Source of the DNA: Heyndrickxia oleronia
GTDB lineage: Bacteria; Bacillota; Bacilli; Bacillales; Bacillaceae_C
DNA: 64,000 nucleotides
Direction: 5' to 3'
Assembly (NCBI RefSeq): GCF_017809215.1
Contig: NZ_CP065424.1
Coordinates: forward strand, 3,628,001 to 3,692,000
In this document: piece after piece, positions 35,770-45,829 of the stretch
Numbering within the stretch: position 1 is the first letter of the stretch
Layout of the letters: each line of letters begins with the position of its first letter
Made by a program: the position numbers and the translations under genes
The notes under the pieces: model-generated
What the model was told of the DNA's origin: nothing
Database searches by the model: none
What the model saw: only the letters and a program-made list of their open reading frames with translations

Positions 35770-35958
35770 GGCTCTTTTCTCAAACATTGTTGCTATTTAA
35801 GTTAAGTTTTAATGAATAACTATTGGCTGAAGACCACTACACCTTTCATTCCACTGAGAAAAGTGCTGCAAACTCTATAAGAATCGCTGAATCCTTTACT
35901 GGGTGTAAAAGCCGGCAGTTGGGCTTTTACAAAAGCAACAAACTATACGAAAACAGCC
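35770..35958 (+). mobile_element. MITE-like repeat, copy E (189 bp), in the 3' end of the HXXEE gene
   Basis: Runs from GGCTCTTTTCTCAAAC to ACGAAAACAGCC with the internal GTAAAAGCC/GGGCTTTTAC hairpin. Flanked by perfect 8-bp duplications AATAATAA (35762-35769, 35959-35966). Confidence 0.92.
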
Positions 35959-36456
35959 AATAATAAAAGGTAAGCTGACATAAATCGTGTTCCAAGTAAT
36001 CATTTGATTTTTGAATAATGAATTAAACATTATTATGCTATAAGGAAAAATTATGACAATTGAAGTTATAACACCGGGAGTAATGGACCGAAGAATAATA
36101 GACTGCCCAATATGAGTAAAGACATGTATAAAGAAGATCAATAGTATAATAGTAAAAAAATAAATATTGCCAAGTGGACCATCATTAATATATTGACTTG
36201 CCATATAGGTTGAACTACTTACAAAAATAAAAATAACAAATACGGCAACGGAAAATTGTGCCGTAGACATTGACAATTGTTTAATCACTTTATCGGCAAT
36301 TTTTTTTGGTAACTTGTCATAGATAACATGCCTGTTCTTATCCATCCACCTTTCAACCATAATAATTTCTTCCAAGTCATGTAGAACAAATGCAATCGGG
36401 AATAACCAGATAAGTGTTTGGACATTAAGCCATTGTTCCACGACCTCTCCCCCCAT
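35896..36456 (-). CDS. HXXEE membrane protein with a MITE-encoded C-terminus
   Basis: A 186-residue integral membrane protein with HDLEE near the N-terminus (the HXXEE motif) and about five helices. The last 20 residues (after LPFII, GCFRIVCCFCKSPTAGFYTQ) come from MITE copy E read on the minus strand. Removing the MITE and one 8-bp duplication gives LPFIILIVPVLFFAHWIG and a stop at 35708, a normal final helix with a basic tail. So the gene is truncated and fused, probably impaired. Translation may begin at the GTG at 36441, which has GGAGAGG upstream. Function of the family is unknown. Confidence 0.78.
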   Translation of the reverse strand: MGGEVVEQWLNVQTLIWLFPIAFVLHDLEEIIMVERWMDKNRHVIYDKLPKKIADKVIKQLSMSTAQFSVAVFVIFIFVSSSTYMASQYINDGPLGNIYFFTIILLIFFIHVFTHIGQSIILRSITPGVITSIVIIFPYSIIMFNSLFKNQMITWNTIYVSLPFIIGCFRIVCCFCKSPTAGFYTQ

Positions 36457-36560
36457 TAAATATATTTTCTTTATTTGTTCCTACCTTAATACGAATGTGT
36501 TCTTTTTAGAGATAAATACAAGCTGATTTTTCATTAGATTAGTAGGTTATTTCAAATTCC

Positions 36561-37421
36561 CTAATCTATCCATTGATTTAACTCTACTAATATTTCTCCT
36601 AAATAATTGGGTATATCCTCTTCCTGTATGCTAGCCATCTGTTTAAAAGATACTCCTTGTTCGAGTAGATATCGAACGATCTCCCACCCAACAAAATAGG
36701 CTTCTCTTTCTAAATTGGTTGTTCCGTTACCGAATGTAAACTGATGAATTGCCTCAGAAGAAGAATCTTCAAGATATGGTATTATCCCTTTAATCATATC
36801 TGTTCTATGTAATTTACACTCATTAAGCCAACCGTTTCTATGCTCAATATAAGCTTCATCAGGTTCATTTTGTACAATATATTTACTAACTTGGGTTGCC
36901 AATCCTTCTTGTAAAATTGAAGAACCTACTGAACGTTCCCACTGACTAGTTAAATTCGCTGTTTTCGCATGTACAATATGTGTTAATTCATGTGAAAGTG
37001 TAATAAAAGATCCGCTAGATGATTCTTTACTCTCAACTGGAAGGCAAAGAGCTAATCTGGTTTCATCATATGGAGCAACAAAAGCATTATTTTCAAAAAA
37101 GCCAACAAAATAAATAACAACTAGATCAATTACCTTATCATATCCTAATAAATATTTAATTCGTGTTAGAGTAGCCTCTATATCCTTTTTGCTTGGTTCC
37201 CACCTATTTAAATAATCAATATGCTGGTGGTATTTTTCCCAGGCACGTTGAAATAAATCTCTAGCTATTTTTCTTCCTTCATCCCCAGGTGGAACCGCTG
37301 CAAAATTGTAATTCTCTTCCCATAATTGCCATCTTTGATTTTCACTAATGTCTTCATCATTTGCTCTATTGTAAAAATCTAAAAACTTAGGTACTAAATT
37401 CAGTAATTCAATATTATCCAT
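36561..37421 (-). CDS. DUF2268-like zinc metallopeptidase
   Basis: A protein of 286 residues with the zinc-binding helix SHELTHIVH and a downstream Glu in LQEGLATQVSKY that would complete the site (HExxH...E). This arrangement resembles the DUF2268/DUF5700 predicted Zn-peptidases. There is no signal peptide. The ATG at 37421 has GGAGGAGG upstream. The target is unknown. Confidence 0.78.
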   Translation of the reverse strand: MDNIELLNLVPKFLDFYNRANDEDISENQRWQLWEENYNFAAVPPGDEGRKIARDLFQRAWEKYHQHIDYLNRWEPSKKDIEATLTRIKYLLGYDKVIDLVVIYFVGFFENNAFVAPYDETRLALCLPVESKESSSGSFITLSHELTHIVHAKTANLTSQWERSVGSSILQEGLATQVSKYIVQNEPDEAYIEHRNGWLNECKLHRTDMIKGIIPYLEDSSSEAIHQFTFGNGTTNLEREAYFVGWEIVRYLLEQGVSFKQMASIQEEDIPNYLGEILVELNQWID

Positions 37422-37720
37422 CAGATACACCCCTCCTCCTTAAGGAACCTCCCAAAGTCAACCTACCACCTACTCAACTCTTCATATTTTCCGAGCAGTA
37501 TATTAGTAATATTCTATATTCACCTTCCTGTACCTGCTCCTTCCATAGAATAATAAAAAAAGATATACTCCATTCATTCGTATCCTTCAAGAAGACCTGA
37601 CAATAAAGGAATAATATCTCCTTTGTCCATTTCTCCTATTCATTACGGATGTACTAAAAAATTAAATGGTATCGGAGTAACATAATAACACTGAAATACA
37701 GGACAAACGGGCGTTACGTT

Positions 37721-38164
37721 CTACTTGATTATATCAAGCGAATGAAAAAGGGCGTTGACATTGCTAATATCCTTATTGAAAATAAAACAGCCTGCTCCTA
37801 TTACAATACTTAATAGTAAAAAATACCAACTTGAGTAGGTTAATAAGCTTAAATTAAATCTATATTTTTTATTAAAAACCCCTAAAACAAGGGCTATCAT
37901 TAATGAGAGTATAAATACATAGTAATACCAATGGTTTTGTAAATTGATTATGGCTACTTCAATTTTTGCTAAACTAAGTGCAGTAGCATCTGTAATTTTA
38001 ACCTGAACAGTTTGAGGTGACATAATTCCTTTTTTTACTTCTATCACTGTATCTGTAGCTGTAAAATCATAACCTGACGGATGTAACCCCCAGTATCGCG
38101 AAGTAAGTAGAAAAAACATTAGTGTTAATACGAATATCAGTAACTGAACTCTAACTTTTTTCAT
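37721..38164 (-). CDS. Hypothetical membrane protein
   Basis: A 147-residue protein: an N-terminal membrane helix, an extracellular domain of about 50 residues (ATDTVIEVKKGIMSPQTVQV), then two further helices. GGAGG lies before the ATG at 38164. The family is not recognised. It is followed at 37431-37720, on the other side of the metallopeptidase start, by a featureless gap of 290 bases. Confidence 0.6.
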   Translation of the reverse strand: MKKVRVQLLIFVLTLMFFLLTSRYWGLHPSGYDFTATDTVIEVKKGIMSPQTVQVKITDATALSLAKIEVAIINLQNHWYYYVFILSLMIALVLGVFNKKYRFNLSLLTYSSWYFLLLSIVIGAGCFIFNKDISNVNALFHSLDIIK

Positions 38165-38323
38165 CTTAACCCCTCCATTTTTCAATTACTTTCATTATAA
38201 ATACTTTCAGACAATATTAAATTTAATTTCCAATAATTTTTTAAAAATTTTAAAAAATTTGCTATTTAATGGGAATAAAAAAACTACATATAGACCAATA
38301 AACACATTATTTAACTAATCTCA

Positions 38324-38354
38324 ATAAAAAAGTGAGTATGATCCCATACTCACT
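38324..38354 (-). terminator. Terminator of spoVR
   Basis: On the minus strand AGTGAGTATG and CATACTCACT pair perfectly around a 4-base loop and are followed by TTTTTTA. Confidence 0.88.
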
Positions 38355-38364
38355 CATCTTTCGC

Positions 38365-39780
38365 TTATAAATACTTTCTTTGCACTGTGCGCCCATCATA
38401 GCTAAATAATAGTTCTTTATTTTCAACTACTGATTCTAAATGGACTGTTCTTCCCCAAAGTTGATGAAGATAGGGCAGAACTTTTTCTAAGTATTTTAAG
38501 TCTAATTCAATGCCTTCATACCAATGTTTAAGGTACAATTCTCCATTTTTCATATAATCTCCATCATTGACTGTGATGTAGGGGAAACCACCATTAACTC
38601 GCATATTTACGAGCTGATCACGGACCTTTTCCCATTCTTTATCTACTATTTTATAGTCCCGACCTTGCTTTTGGAATAAATACATATCTTCCCGCATGAC
38701 TAGATCCTTTGTTAAATAATTGCGTAGGAAGGAAATATCGCCTTCAATCTCTCTAACCTCAAACATTTTTTCGCGTCCAGTACCTGGTTTTTCGCCACGT
38801 TTGATCATTTCTTCAGTTGGATTATTCCACCTCTCTTCGATGTCTTCAAATATTTTCACTCCTAAATAATAGGGATTGATTCCTGTCTTTGATGGCTGAA
38901 CAACCCCAGCATTTAATTTAGCAAATTCTATAGCCTCATCACTCGTTAAATCCATTTCACGTAGGATACGCTGGTGCCAGAATGATGCCCAGCCTTCATT
39001 CATGATTTTTGTTTCTAGCTGTGGCCAAAAATAAAGCATTTCTTCACGGATCATCGTCATTATATCTCTTTGCCAGTCAGATAGTTCACGACTATACTGT
39101 TCAATAAAAAGCATGATATCCTTCTCAGGTGCAGGAGGGAATTTCTTCTTCTTTTTCTTTTTGACTGGTTTCTTTTCTTTTTGATCCAATGACCATAGGT
39201 CATCATATGGAGATGGTGTACTTTTTTCTTCTTCCTCCCATTCCTCTTCATCATCCATGGTCCATGCAAGCTTCGGTCTCATTAATGAAGGGTCGATATG
39301 TTCTTCAATTGCTAAAACCGCATCAATAAAGGTTTCTACTTCCTTTTTTCCATATTTTAATTCATACGCACGAATTCTTTCTGCTGTTGCGGACATGCTT
39401 TCTACCATATCTCGCTTCGTATTTTGGAATCGAATATTATTTTTAAAGAAATCACAATGGGCTAAAACATGAGCAACGATTAATTTATTTTGGATTAAGG
39501 AATTTGAATCAAGCAAAAAGGCATAGCATGGATTCGAATTAATCACCAATTCATAAATCTTGCTAAGTCCTAAATCATAATGAAGCTTCATTTTAAAAAA
39601 CTGTTTTCCAAAGCTCCAATGGGAAAAACGGGTAGGCATTCCATAGGCACCAAACGTATAAATAATATCTGCAGGACATATTTCATATCTCATCGGATAA
39701 AAATCTAAGCCAAATCCTGAAGCGATTTCTGTTATTTCAGAGATTGCATATTCTAATGATTTTTGATCATCATGTCTCAT
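38365..39780 (-). CDS. spoVR: Stage V sporulation protein R
   Basis: A 471-residue SpoVR, close to the family length. The N-terminus [20 protein letters not shown] and the segment [20 protein letters not shown] match my memory of Bacillus SpoVR almost residue for residue. A Lys/Glu-rich stretch (residues about 180-225) is a variable linker. SpoVR is needed for normal spore cortex formation and is made in the mother cell under sigma-E. A weak sigma-E-like promoter may lie near 39850, but I could not confirm it. GGGAG precedes the start at 39780. Confidence 0.95.
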   Translation of the reverse strand: MRHDDQKSLEYAISEITEIASGFGLDFYPMRYEICPADIIYTFGAYGMPTRFSHWSFGKQFFKMKLHYDLGLSKIYELVINSNPCYAFLLDSNSLIQNKLIVAHVLAHCDFFKNNIRFQNTKRDMVESMSATAERIRAYELKYGKKEVETFIDAVLAIEEHIDPSLMRPKLAWTMDDEEEWEEEEKSTPSPYDDLWSLDQKEKKPVKKKKKKKFPPAPEKDIMLFIEQYSRELSDWQRDIMTMIREEMLYFWPQLETKIMNEGWASFWHQRILREMDLTSDEAIEFAKLNAGVVQPSKTGINPYYLGVKIFEDIEERWNNPTEEMIKRGEKPGTGREKMFEVREIEGDISFLRNYLTKDLVMREDMYLFQKQGRDYKIVDKEWEKVRDQLVNMRVNGGFPYITVNDGDYMKNGELYLKHWYEGIELDLKYLEKVLPYLHQLWGRTVHLESVVENKELLFSYDGRTVQRKYL

Positions 39781-39798
39781 ACTCGATTCTCCCTTCAT

Positions 39799-40071
39799 GA
39801 ATAGACACCGCTAAAAAGTCCAAACTGCGCACAAGTTATAAACCATCTTTAACACAATATATGAAAGTGGTGGACTATTCATGTAGTGGAATTATAACCA
39901 TCCGTTTCTTTTCTTTTATATTCCATTTATTATTTTTTAAAGAAAATAGAAGGTGAATCTTGACAGACAAGAGTGAAGTTTACCCTCTTACATTTGTCGG
40001 TAAAAATTAAAAGATTTGAATGTCAGGGAAAAGAATACCAAATAAAATAAGAGGAGAACCTTGTCTCCCCC
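39799..40071. other. Intergenic region
   Basis: Contains the spoVR promoter region and the 3' end region of the 40072 gene, where a weak hairpin (GGGGAGA/TTCTCC on the minus strand) may end transcription. Confidence 0.4.
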
Positions 40072-41307
40072 TCAATCATATTTTTGAAAGATATCGATGA
40101 CCTCATCCCAATTCCTCTTTTCATAATAATCAGGTACCGTATCAATCTGTTGAATGAAAATTTTTGCTTGTTTTCCTTCTTTATTTGCTAACCACATATC
40201 TGTCGTCTGTCGATTCGAGCGTAACCATGTAAGTTTCCGCTCCTTTGAAATATACTCTGGTCGGTAATCCCCATAGTCGCTCTTCGGTGAGGTAATTTTA
40301 TTTTGTTGCATGGACTTTGTGTCAATTTGATATAAAGAAGGTAATGGTCTTTTGCTAGGATTATTAGACCACTCAGATTCTTTTGCTCTCGATATGGTTA
40401 TGAGTGATGGGTTATGCCAAGTAAAATCCCAATCCACATAGCCTTTCGGGGTATAGGTAGAATTAGATTTCATCGTTGGCAAGACCTTTACCTTTAAATG
40501 CTTGTTCTCAATCGCCATCCTTCCTTCACCAGAAATATAAGCAAGGAAGTTTTTAGTGGGCGCCCATTTAAACCAAGCATCATTCAAAATCATGGCATCT
40601 AAATTCATGAAGTTCGTACCATCCGTCCGAATGATACATAACCGATTTTCATCCATTGACCAAGATGCAGTAGGTATAGCTAAAAAGGCAATCCACATCC
40701 CATCTTCTGAATACTTAAATTGACTTGTTTGAATGGCAAAAAAATCCTTCGATTGTGTTGGCAGAGTATAAAAATGTTCGATTTTTTTCTTAGAATCGAT
40801 AGGAATTTTGTACAATTCAACATTTGTCCACCCAGTTGGCTGAATAGATGCTATAGAAGAAGCTAAAAATTCTTTACCGTCCGGGGACCATGAGTAATTT
40901 CCTATACCTACTGAAATATTACTCACGCTTTTATTTTTACTGCTCATATCAATGATGTTAAGGGTTCCATCATACTGGAAAGCGAGAACATTACCGACTG
41001 GTGACCATTGATAGTTCGAGGCAGAGCTTTTATAGAGTAAAAAGTGTTTTTTCGTAACCATATGATAGGCCCAAAGCTCATCCTTCTTTTTATATGCAAG
41101 CCAGGTTCCATCGAACGACCATTTAGGGTTGGTCACTGCTCCATCTTTAGTTAATTGCTGTTCTTCCCTATTAATTTTAGTCCACAAATCCCCATTCCTA
41201 ACAAAAGCTACTTGAAATGAAGAGGATTCTGCATGAATATCCTGTTCATTAACAAATACACATAAAAGTATGCAAATGATCAAGAACCATTGTTTAATTT
41301 TAATCAT
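40072..41307 (-). CDS. Secreted TolB-like beta-propeller protein
   Basis: A 411-residue protein with a signal peptide (hydrophobic core LIICILLCVFV, then HAES) followed by repeated PD40/WD40-like blades of the form WSxDGxxLAY: PKWSFDGTWLAY, YQWSPVGNVLAF, YSWSPDGKEFLA, FKYSEDGMWIAF, FKWAPTKNFLAY. The blades would build a six- or seven-bladed propeller outside the membrane. Such proteins bind peptides or polymers; the partner is unknown. Confidence 0.8.
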   Translation of the reverse strand: MIKIKQWFLIICILLCVFVNEQDIHAESSSFQVAFVRNGDLWTKINREEQQLTKDGAVTNPKWSFDGTWLAYKKKDELWAYHMVTKKHFLLYKSSASNYQWSPVGNVLAFQYDGTLNIIDMSSKNKSVSNISVGIGNYSWSPDGKEFLASSIASIQPTGWTNVELYKIPIDSKKKIEHFYTLPTQSKDFFAIQTSQFKYSEDGMWIAFLAIPTASWSMDENRLCIIRTDGTNFMNLDAMILNDAWFKWAPTKNFLAYISGEGRMAIENKHLKVKVLPTMKSNSTYTPKGYVDWDFTWHNPSLITISRAKESEWSNNPSKRPLPSLYQIDTKSMQQNKITSPKSDYGDYRPEYISKERKLTWLRSNRQTTDMWLANKEGKQAKIFIQQIDTVPDYYEKRNWDEVIDIFQKYD

Positions 41308-41425
41308 CCCTTCATTTCCGCCTTTTTTTAGTTTTACTTTTAATGTTTGATAAAACGCCTAATATCATTCATCTATTTTGCATCGTGTATATGATAAAAT
41401 ATTCACGATAGAATGGAGGATTTTC

Positions 41426-41728
41426 ATGGGATTCATATTATTGATAGGAGTCATGTTACTCCTAATTGTCGCTACAATAATGGGGGTTCGAAGCTCAAGG
41501 AAAATGTATAAAGAAAACCATCCAAATAAAAATCGCCCCTTTGCATTATTTTTCAGCATCGCATTACTTTCAGGACTTGTCTATGTATTTGGAGCAAAAA
41601 AAATGGAATTAAGTATTGATTTGACCTTAAGCTGGATGTTATTTACTATGGGCCTCTTTTTTTGCTCAGGAATTGTATTTTTTAGTGGTTTTTTTATGAA
41701 TCGAACTGAGGATAAACAAGCTGAATGA
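41426..41728 (+). CDS. Small three-helix membrane protein
   Basis: A 100-residue protein with three hydrophobic segments (residues about 2-20, 42-58 and 70-92) and a charged C-terminus. GGAGG lies 8 bp before the ATG at 41426. The family is not recognised. It is convergent with the MFS gene that ends 8 bp downstream. Confidence 0.65.
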   Translation: MGFILLIGVMLLLIVATIMGVRSSRKMYKENHPNKNRPFALFFSIALLSGLVYVFGAKKMELSIDLTLSWMLFTMGLFFCSGIVFFSGFFMNRTEDKQAE

Positions 41729-41735
41729 CTTGATG

Positions 41736-42875
41736 TCATGCAGCTTGTTTACGCATTTCAGAAATGTAGAATGGCAGTGAAAGACATGAAACTAGCCCTG
41801 TTATAAGATAGATCGCTTGTATACCAAAATGATCTACGATCCATCCAGCACATAAAACACATACTGCTATCACGAAGGAAGATTGGATACTTAGCCTTTG
41901 ATGAAGAGTCGATATTGTCTGGATATCCATTTGTTTGATTAATTCAGTATAGAGGATTTTTTCTTTTAGTTGTTGACTAAAGCCAAAGACAAGTATTAAA
42001 AACAGTGAAAGGTAAATATTCATATTAAAAGCAAAAACAGCAATGAATAATATTGTCACTATTGTCAGGAAAAATTGGACTTTCCAACGTCGATAAGCAA
42101 AAAACATATGGTATTTGTTGATTATAAAATGAACCAGTAGCATGCCTAAAATATAGGTGCTATTAAAAATCCCCCACCAAACAATTCCCTGCTTTAAATG
42201 GTTTTCTACAAAAGCAAAGATCATTGATGAGACCCAAGCAACATTGAATATCATATCTATCATAAATAGGAAAGAAATCCTATTATTAAACGACTGAAAT
42301 GGTTGTTTAACATCACCTGTTTTTTGCATCATCATATTCTTATTTTTAGGACTACTACTATATATAAGGCAGCAAATAAGTCCCAAAAGACAAGCTATAA
42401 TTAGTAAACCAAAAGAGTTCACTTGAACAAATAGAGTAATGGAAAGAAGCCATCCAATAATCATCGTTATTTGGTCTATAAACGATTGAAATCCACCAAC
42501 AGTTGCTATTTCTTCTCTTTTAGTAATGCTTAAATAAGGTCGGTTGGATTGATATTTTATATAACCATCAATAGCTGATAGGACCATTGTAGGTAAAACG
42601 ATATACAAAGAATGTTCTGATAATAAATAATAGGCGATTAAAATGAATATGGATTTAGCGCTAAAAAGTAAAGCGATATTTATTCGCAATGAGGTTGAGG
42701 CTAGTGTATTTCCAAGATTTCTGCCCATCATAATCAAAAATGTGATAATGGCCAAATCGAAAAATGATTGTCTCTCTTTATAAACGAATGAAAAAACAGC
42801 AAAAAGATAAAAAATCTCCATAAAAATGGATAGCATTTTTCCCAGCCATAAATAGCGATAAAGAAATGTTTTCAA
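41736..42875 (-). CDS. MFS transporter
   Basis: A 379-residue protein with eleven or twelve predicted helices, short for a major facilitator but complete. It has a cytoplasmic central loop (SSPKNKNMMMQKTGDV) and conserved Gly in helix 5. No residue gives the substrate. GGAAAAGG precedes the start. It ends close to a convergent small membrane gene. Confidence 0.75.
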   Translation of the reverse strand: MKTFLYRYLWLGKMLSIFMEIFYLFAVFSFVYKERQSFFDLAIITFLIMMGRNLGNTLASTSLRINIALLFSAKSIFILIAYYLLSEHSLYIVLPTMVLSAIDGYIKYQSNRPYLSITKREEIATVGGFQSFIDQITMIIGWLLSITLFVQVNSFGLLIIACLLGLICCLIYSSSPKNKNMMMQKTGDVKQPFQSFNNRISFLFMIDMIFNVAWVSSMIFAFVENHLKQGIVWWGIFNSTYILGMLLVHFIINKYHMFFAYRRWKVQFFLTIVTILFIAVFAFNMNIYLSLFLILVFGFSQQLKEKILYTELIKQMDIQTISTLHQRLSIQSSFVIAVCVLCAGWIVDHFGIQAIYLITGLVSCLSLPFYISEMRKQAA

Positions 42876-42942
42876 TCCTTTTCCTCCGCATGAATGATAG
42901 TATTCTCATTATTCACTTTATAATAACATATTTTTCCTACAC

Positions 42943-43035
42943 GCTGTTTTCGTATCGTATGCTGTTTGTATAAAATTTTGTCGCTTTTTTTCCATGCCGA
43001 TCGTTATTTGTTAAAACTTCACTTAAATAGCAACA
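42943..43035 (-). mobile_element. MITE-like repeat, copy F (degenerate)
   Basis: Reverse orientation. The left end GCTGTTTTCGTATCGTATG and the right segment CTTAAATAGCAACA match the family ends, but the middle and the outer right terminus are lost. It lies in the otherwise empty gap before yhdB. Confidence 0.6.
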
Positions 43036-43214
43036 GCACCTTCTTTAACACTTCTCATCATTTATCCATGACAAAAATAAACAAGTTATAAATATCGCCA
43101 TCGCCAAGTTTTACAGCGACATATTCTATATGTGCTGCATATAATACAAATAACTCCTTTAAGTGACTATTTCACTTGCTGAGTTCAATCGAACATCAAA
43201 GGAGGAGATTAGTC

Positions 43215-43481
43215 TTGAATCAAGTTGATTATGATCGTGCCTTATATTATACCCATCGTTCACAATGGGATAATTTATTAATTTTAATGGTACGAACAAA
43301 AGATGATATGCTTTCAAAACGAATCGAACATCTTCTCCACGCCTATCATTTCTCACATGACTATACCGTCATTGAACGCAGTCTCTATTCTTTGTTTAGA
43401 TATATTGACCATGCTAATGAAATGAGTGGTGTCACAGAAGATTTAACCAGCAGTGAAGCATTTCACCATACCCAGATTTAG
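43215..43481 (+). CDS. yhdB: YhdB family protein
   Basis: An 88-residue soluble protein. RALYYTHRSQWDNLLILM and the following VRTKDDMLSKRIEHLLHAYH match my memory of Bacillus YhdB. It starts with TTG at 43215, preceded by AAAGGAGGAG. Function is unknown; the gene lies in the same general neighbourhood as spoVR and the yhc genes in Bacillus subtilis, supporting the call. Confidence 0.82.
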   Translation: MNQVDYDRALYYTHRSQWDNLLILMVRTKDDMLSKRIEHLLHAYHFSHDYTVIERSLYSLFRYIDHANEMSGVTEDLTSSEAFHHTQI

Positions 43482-43494
43482 TTACTTGATAACG

Positions 43495-43526
43495 GGTCGT
43501 TCTAGCTTTTTAGAACGGCCTTTTTT
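43495..43526 (+). terminator. Terminator of yhdB
   Basis: GGTCGTTCTA pairs with TAGAACGGCC (one G-T pair) and runs into TTTTTT. MITE copy G starts right after it. Confidence 0.85.
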
Positions 43527-43530
43527 GTTC

Positions 43531-43621
43531 AGCTTTTTTCGTATTGTTTGTTGCTTTTGTAAAATCCCAACTGATTTGTTACACCTTTCCTTAAATAGCA
43601 ACAATGTTTGAGCAAAGAGTC
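43531..43621 (-). mobile_element. MITE-like repeat, copy G (91-bp deletion derivative)
   Basis: Reverse orientation. It keeps both ends (TTTTTCGTATTGTTTGTTGC and CTTAAATAGCAACAATG) but lacks about 95 bp of the middle. Flanks TTTTGTTC (43523-43530) and TTTTGTTT (43622-43629) are a near-perfect 8-bp duplication, so it moved as a short element or shrank after insertion. Confidence 0.75.
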
Positions 43622-43730
43622 TTTTGTTTAAGAACATATTGTGAACAAATGGATAATTGCCACTTGATTATTCCTTTTTTTAAGTAAAAAGACTATAATT
43701 TTATTACTAGTCAATTAAAGGAGTTAGTCA

Positions 43731-44174
43731 ATGCAAACGAAAAATAATCGTAAAGTGTTCTTTTGGAATTTCGCATGGACAGTATCCATTGTCGCCACAT
43801 TAGGAAGTTTATACTTTTCTGAAGTTCGCCATTTTGTTCCGTGTGAGCTTTGCTGGTTTCAGCGAATACTTATGTATCCATTAACAATACTTATCGGTAT
43901 ATCAATCGTAAGAAAAGAATTTCAGCTTTCCCTTTATGTAGCGGTCTTATCCGGTATTGGTTTACTGACATCTCTTTATCATTATTCAATACAGAAGATT
44001 TCCATTTTTAGTCAACATGCCCCTTCCTGTGGGCCAGTCTCTTGTACAGGAGAATATATTAATTGGCTAGGATTTATTACTATTCCCTTCCTTGCTCTTA
44101 TAGCATTCATTTTCATTTTTATTTCTAGTATCATCGTGTATAAACACACAAAAAATGATGAAGGTAATGAGTAA
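43731..44174 (+). CDS. bdbC: Disulfide bond formation protein BdbC (DsbB family)
   Basis: A 147-residue four-helix membrane protein of the DsbB family. The quinone-linked Cys pair is in FVPCELCWFQRILMYP and the second pair in SCGPVSCTGEYINW. This sequence follows Bacillus BdbC closely. BdbC re-oxidises the thiol oxidase BdbD, forming disulfides in secreted and competence proteins; no bdbD gene is adjacent here. GGAG precedes the ATG. Confidence 0.9.
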   Translation: MQTKNNRKVFFWNFAWTVSIVATLGSLYFSEVRHFVPCELCWFQRILMYPLTILIGISIVRKEFQLSLYVAVLSGIGLLTSLYHYSIQKISIFSQHAPSCGPVSCTGEYINWLGFITIPFLALIAFIFIFISSIIVYKHTKNDEGNE

Positions 44175-44189
44175 TGAAAATCATTCTTT

Positions 44190-44260
44190 AAAAAAAGTGG
44201 TCGAAAATGAGATGATTCCCTACGTTAGATTTAGGTTCATCTCAAAAAGACCACTTTTTT
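44190..44260. terminator. Bidirectional terminator
   Basis: AAAAAAGTGGTC pairs with GACCACTTTTTT with further inner pairing (ATGAGATGA / TTCATCTCA). It sits between convergent bdbC and the DUF5365 gene. Confidence 0.85.
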
Positions 44261-44290
44261 ACTCTTTTCACAAATTTAAAAAGAGCTTTT

Positions 44291-44698
44291 TTAAATGAGT
44301 ATTTCGTTTGCAGCTTTTTTATAAATAGAAAATGAATCAAATAATATTTTATCCTTGCGATTAAATATGGAATAATTAAATGGAAAAAATATATCATATG
44401 TTTCCAAAAGATCAATATTTCGATTAAAAAGTTTTCCGTAGTAATGATGAAGTGGTTTTTGCATTTTCTCTTCCAAGATTGTAATAATTGTTTGTAAACT
44501 TGCAATTACTTGAAAAGCATCTTTTAAGGTATTAAAATTTTCAAAATGGAGTTGTTCTATATGTAATACTCCCATTTTTTTAAATTCAGCAATTTCTTCA
44601 TCTTCGTAGTAGAAAGGAAAAATCTGTGTATACAGTTGATTAATTAATTCTACTATTTTTTTCTCCTGTTCTTCCGTTGATGCATATAAGACCTTCAC
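44291..44698 (-). CDS. DUF5365 (YhcU-like) protein
   Basis: A 135-residue soluble protein whose start KVLYASTEEQEKKIVELINQ and core FPFYYEDEEIAEFKKMGVL, then AFQVIASLQTII, match the YhcU family of Bacillus (DUF5365). Function is unknown. It is next to a YhcT-type gene, as in Bacillus subtilis, which supports the call. Confidence 0.82.
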   Translation of the reverse strand: MKVLYASTEEQEKKIVELINQLYTQIFPFYYEDEEIAEFKKMGVLHIEQLHFENFNTLKDAFQVIASLQTIITILEEKMQKPLHHYYGKLFNRNIDLLETYDIFFPFNYSIFNRKDKILFDSFSIYKKAANEILI

Positions 44699-44814
44699 AA
44701 ATGACCCACCCTTTTATTGTATTACTTTAAAGAAACTTGCTATTATTAGTTACAGAATAACACATTAAAACTGTAAAAAATTGTGGTAATTATGACCATG
44801 TGAAAGGAAAAAAT

Positions 44815-45732
44815 ATGTGGATAAATAAATCAGGAAAGTGGTTTCAATTTAGGGTGCCACAACAGTGGGAAAACCTTACTGCAGAAGCTATTTTCAAAGA
44901 AAATTGGAAGGTACCTAAGAAACTATTACATCAATGGCGAATGGAAAAATTGGTAAAAATTGATGATCAAACTATCAACTGGTCGAAGCCACTTTCCTTG
45001 GGAACGGAAATATCAATTGCATTATTTACTGAGGAAGATTATGGCGTGATTCCTCAACAGCTTGCCATTGACGTATTATTTGAAGATGATCATTTAATCG
45101 TTGTTAATAAGCCTGCTGGTATGGATACACATCCAAATTCTGAAGGACAGCTAAATACACTAGCAAATGGGGTTGCCTTTTACTTGCAGCAAAAAGGAGA
45201 GAAAAGGCGTGTTCGTCATATTCATCGACTTGACAAAGATACTTCGGGTGCCGTTTTATTTGCTAAACATGCATTAAGTCATGCTATTTTGGACCGTTTG
45301 TTAAATGAAAGAAAGATAAAAAGGACTTATTATGCGTTAGTCCATGGGATCATTCAACCATCTTCCCTCAAGATTAATGAACCAATCGGTCGGGATCGTC
45401 ACCATGCAACACGGCGCAGAGTTTCGAAATCAGGGCAATCAGCACAAACAAGGGTGTTAGTCATACAAAAATTTATGAAAGAAAAAATGTCATTCATACA
45501 GTGTTCATTAGATACAGGTAGAACCCATCAAATTAGAGTTCATTTAAGCCATATTGGTCACCCATTAGTCGGAGATTTATTATACGGTGGGAAGCCGCTT
45601 TTCCCTAGACAAGCCCTACATGCTAGAGAATTGACCTTTCTCCACCCATTTACAGAAGAAAAAGTCAAATGCATCGCACCATTCAATGATCAACCAGAGA
45701 TATTTGAAGCATACATAAAACGCGTTAATTAG
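44815..45732 (+). CDS. RluA-family pseudouridine synthase (YhcT-like)
   Basis: A 305-residue RNA pseudouridine synthase. HRLDKDTSG (about residues 135-143) carries the catalytic Asp; KPAGMDTHP and GRTHQIRVHLSHIGHPLVGD are further family motifs. An N-terminal S4-like region is partly present. It would isomerise uridine in rRNA or tRNA. GAAAGG precedes the ATG at 44815. The divergent neighbour is a YhcU-like gene. Confidence 0.92.
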   Translation: MWINKSGKWFQFRVPQQWENLTAEAIFKENWKVPKKLLHQWRMEKLVKIDDQTINWSKPLSLGTEISIALFTEEDYGVIPQQLAIDVLFEDDHLIVVNKPAGMDTHPNSEGQLNTLANGVAFYLQQKGEKRRVRHIHRLDKDTSGAVLFAKHALSHAILDRLLNERKIKRTYYALVHGIIQPSSLKINEPIGRDRHHATRRRVSKSGQSAQTRVLVIQKFMKEKMSFIQCSLDTGRTHQIRVHLSHIGHPLVGDLLYGGKPLFPRQALHARELTFLHPFTEEKVKCIAPFNDQPEIFEAYIKRVN

Positions 45733-45760
45733 TAAAGGGGCAAAACCCCTTTACTTTTTT
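45731..45760 (+). terminator. Terminator of the pseudouridine synthase gene
   Basis: AGTAAAGGGG and CCCCTTTACT pair perfectly around CAAAA and are followed by TTTTTT. Confidence 0.92.
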
Positions 45761-45829
45761 GATAAGCCCTTTTATTGTATAATAACTCTAAATAGACTTT
45801 TCAAAATTTTTCATCAAATGAGGGATATA

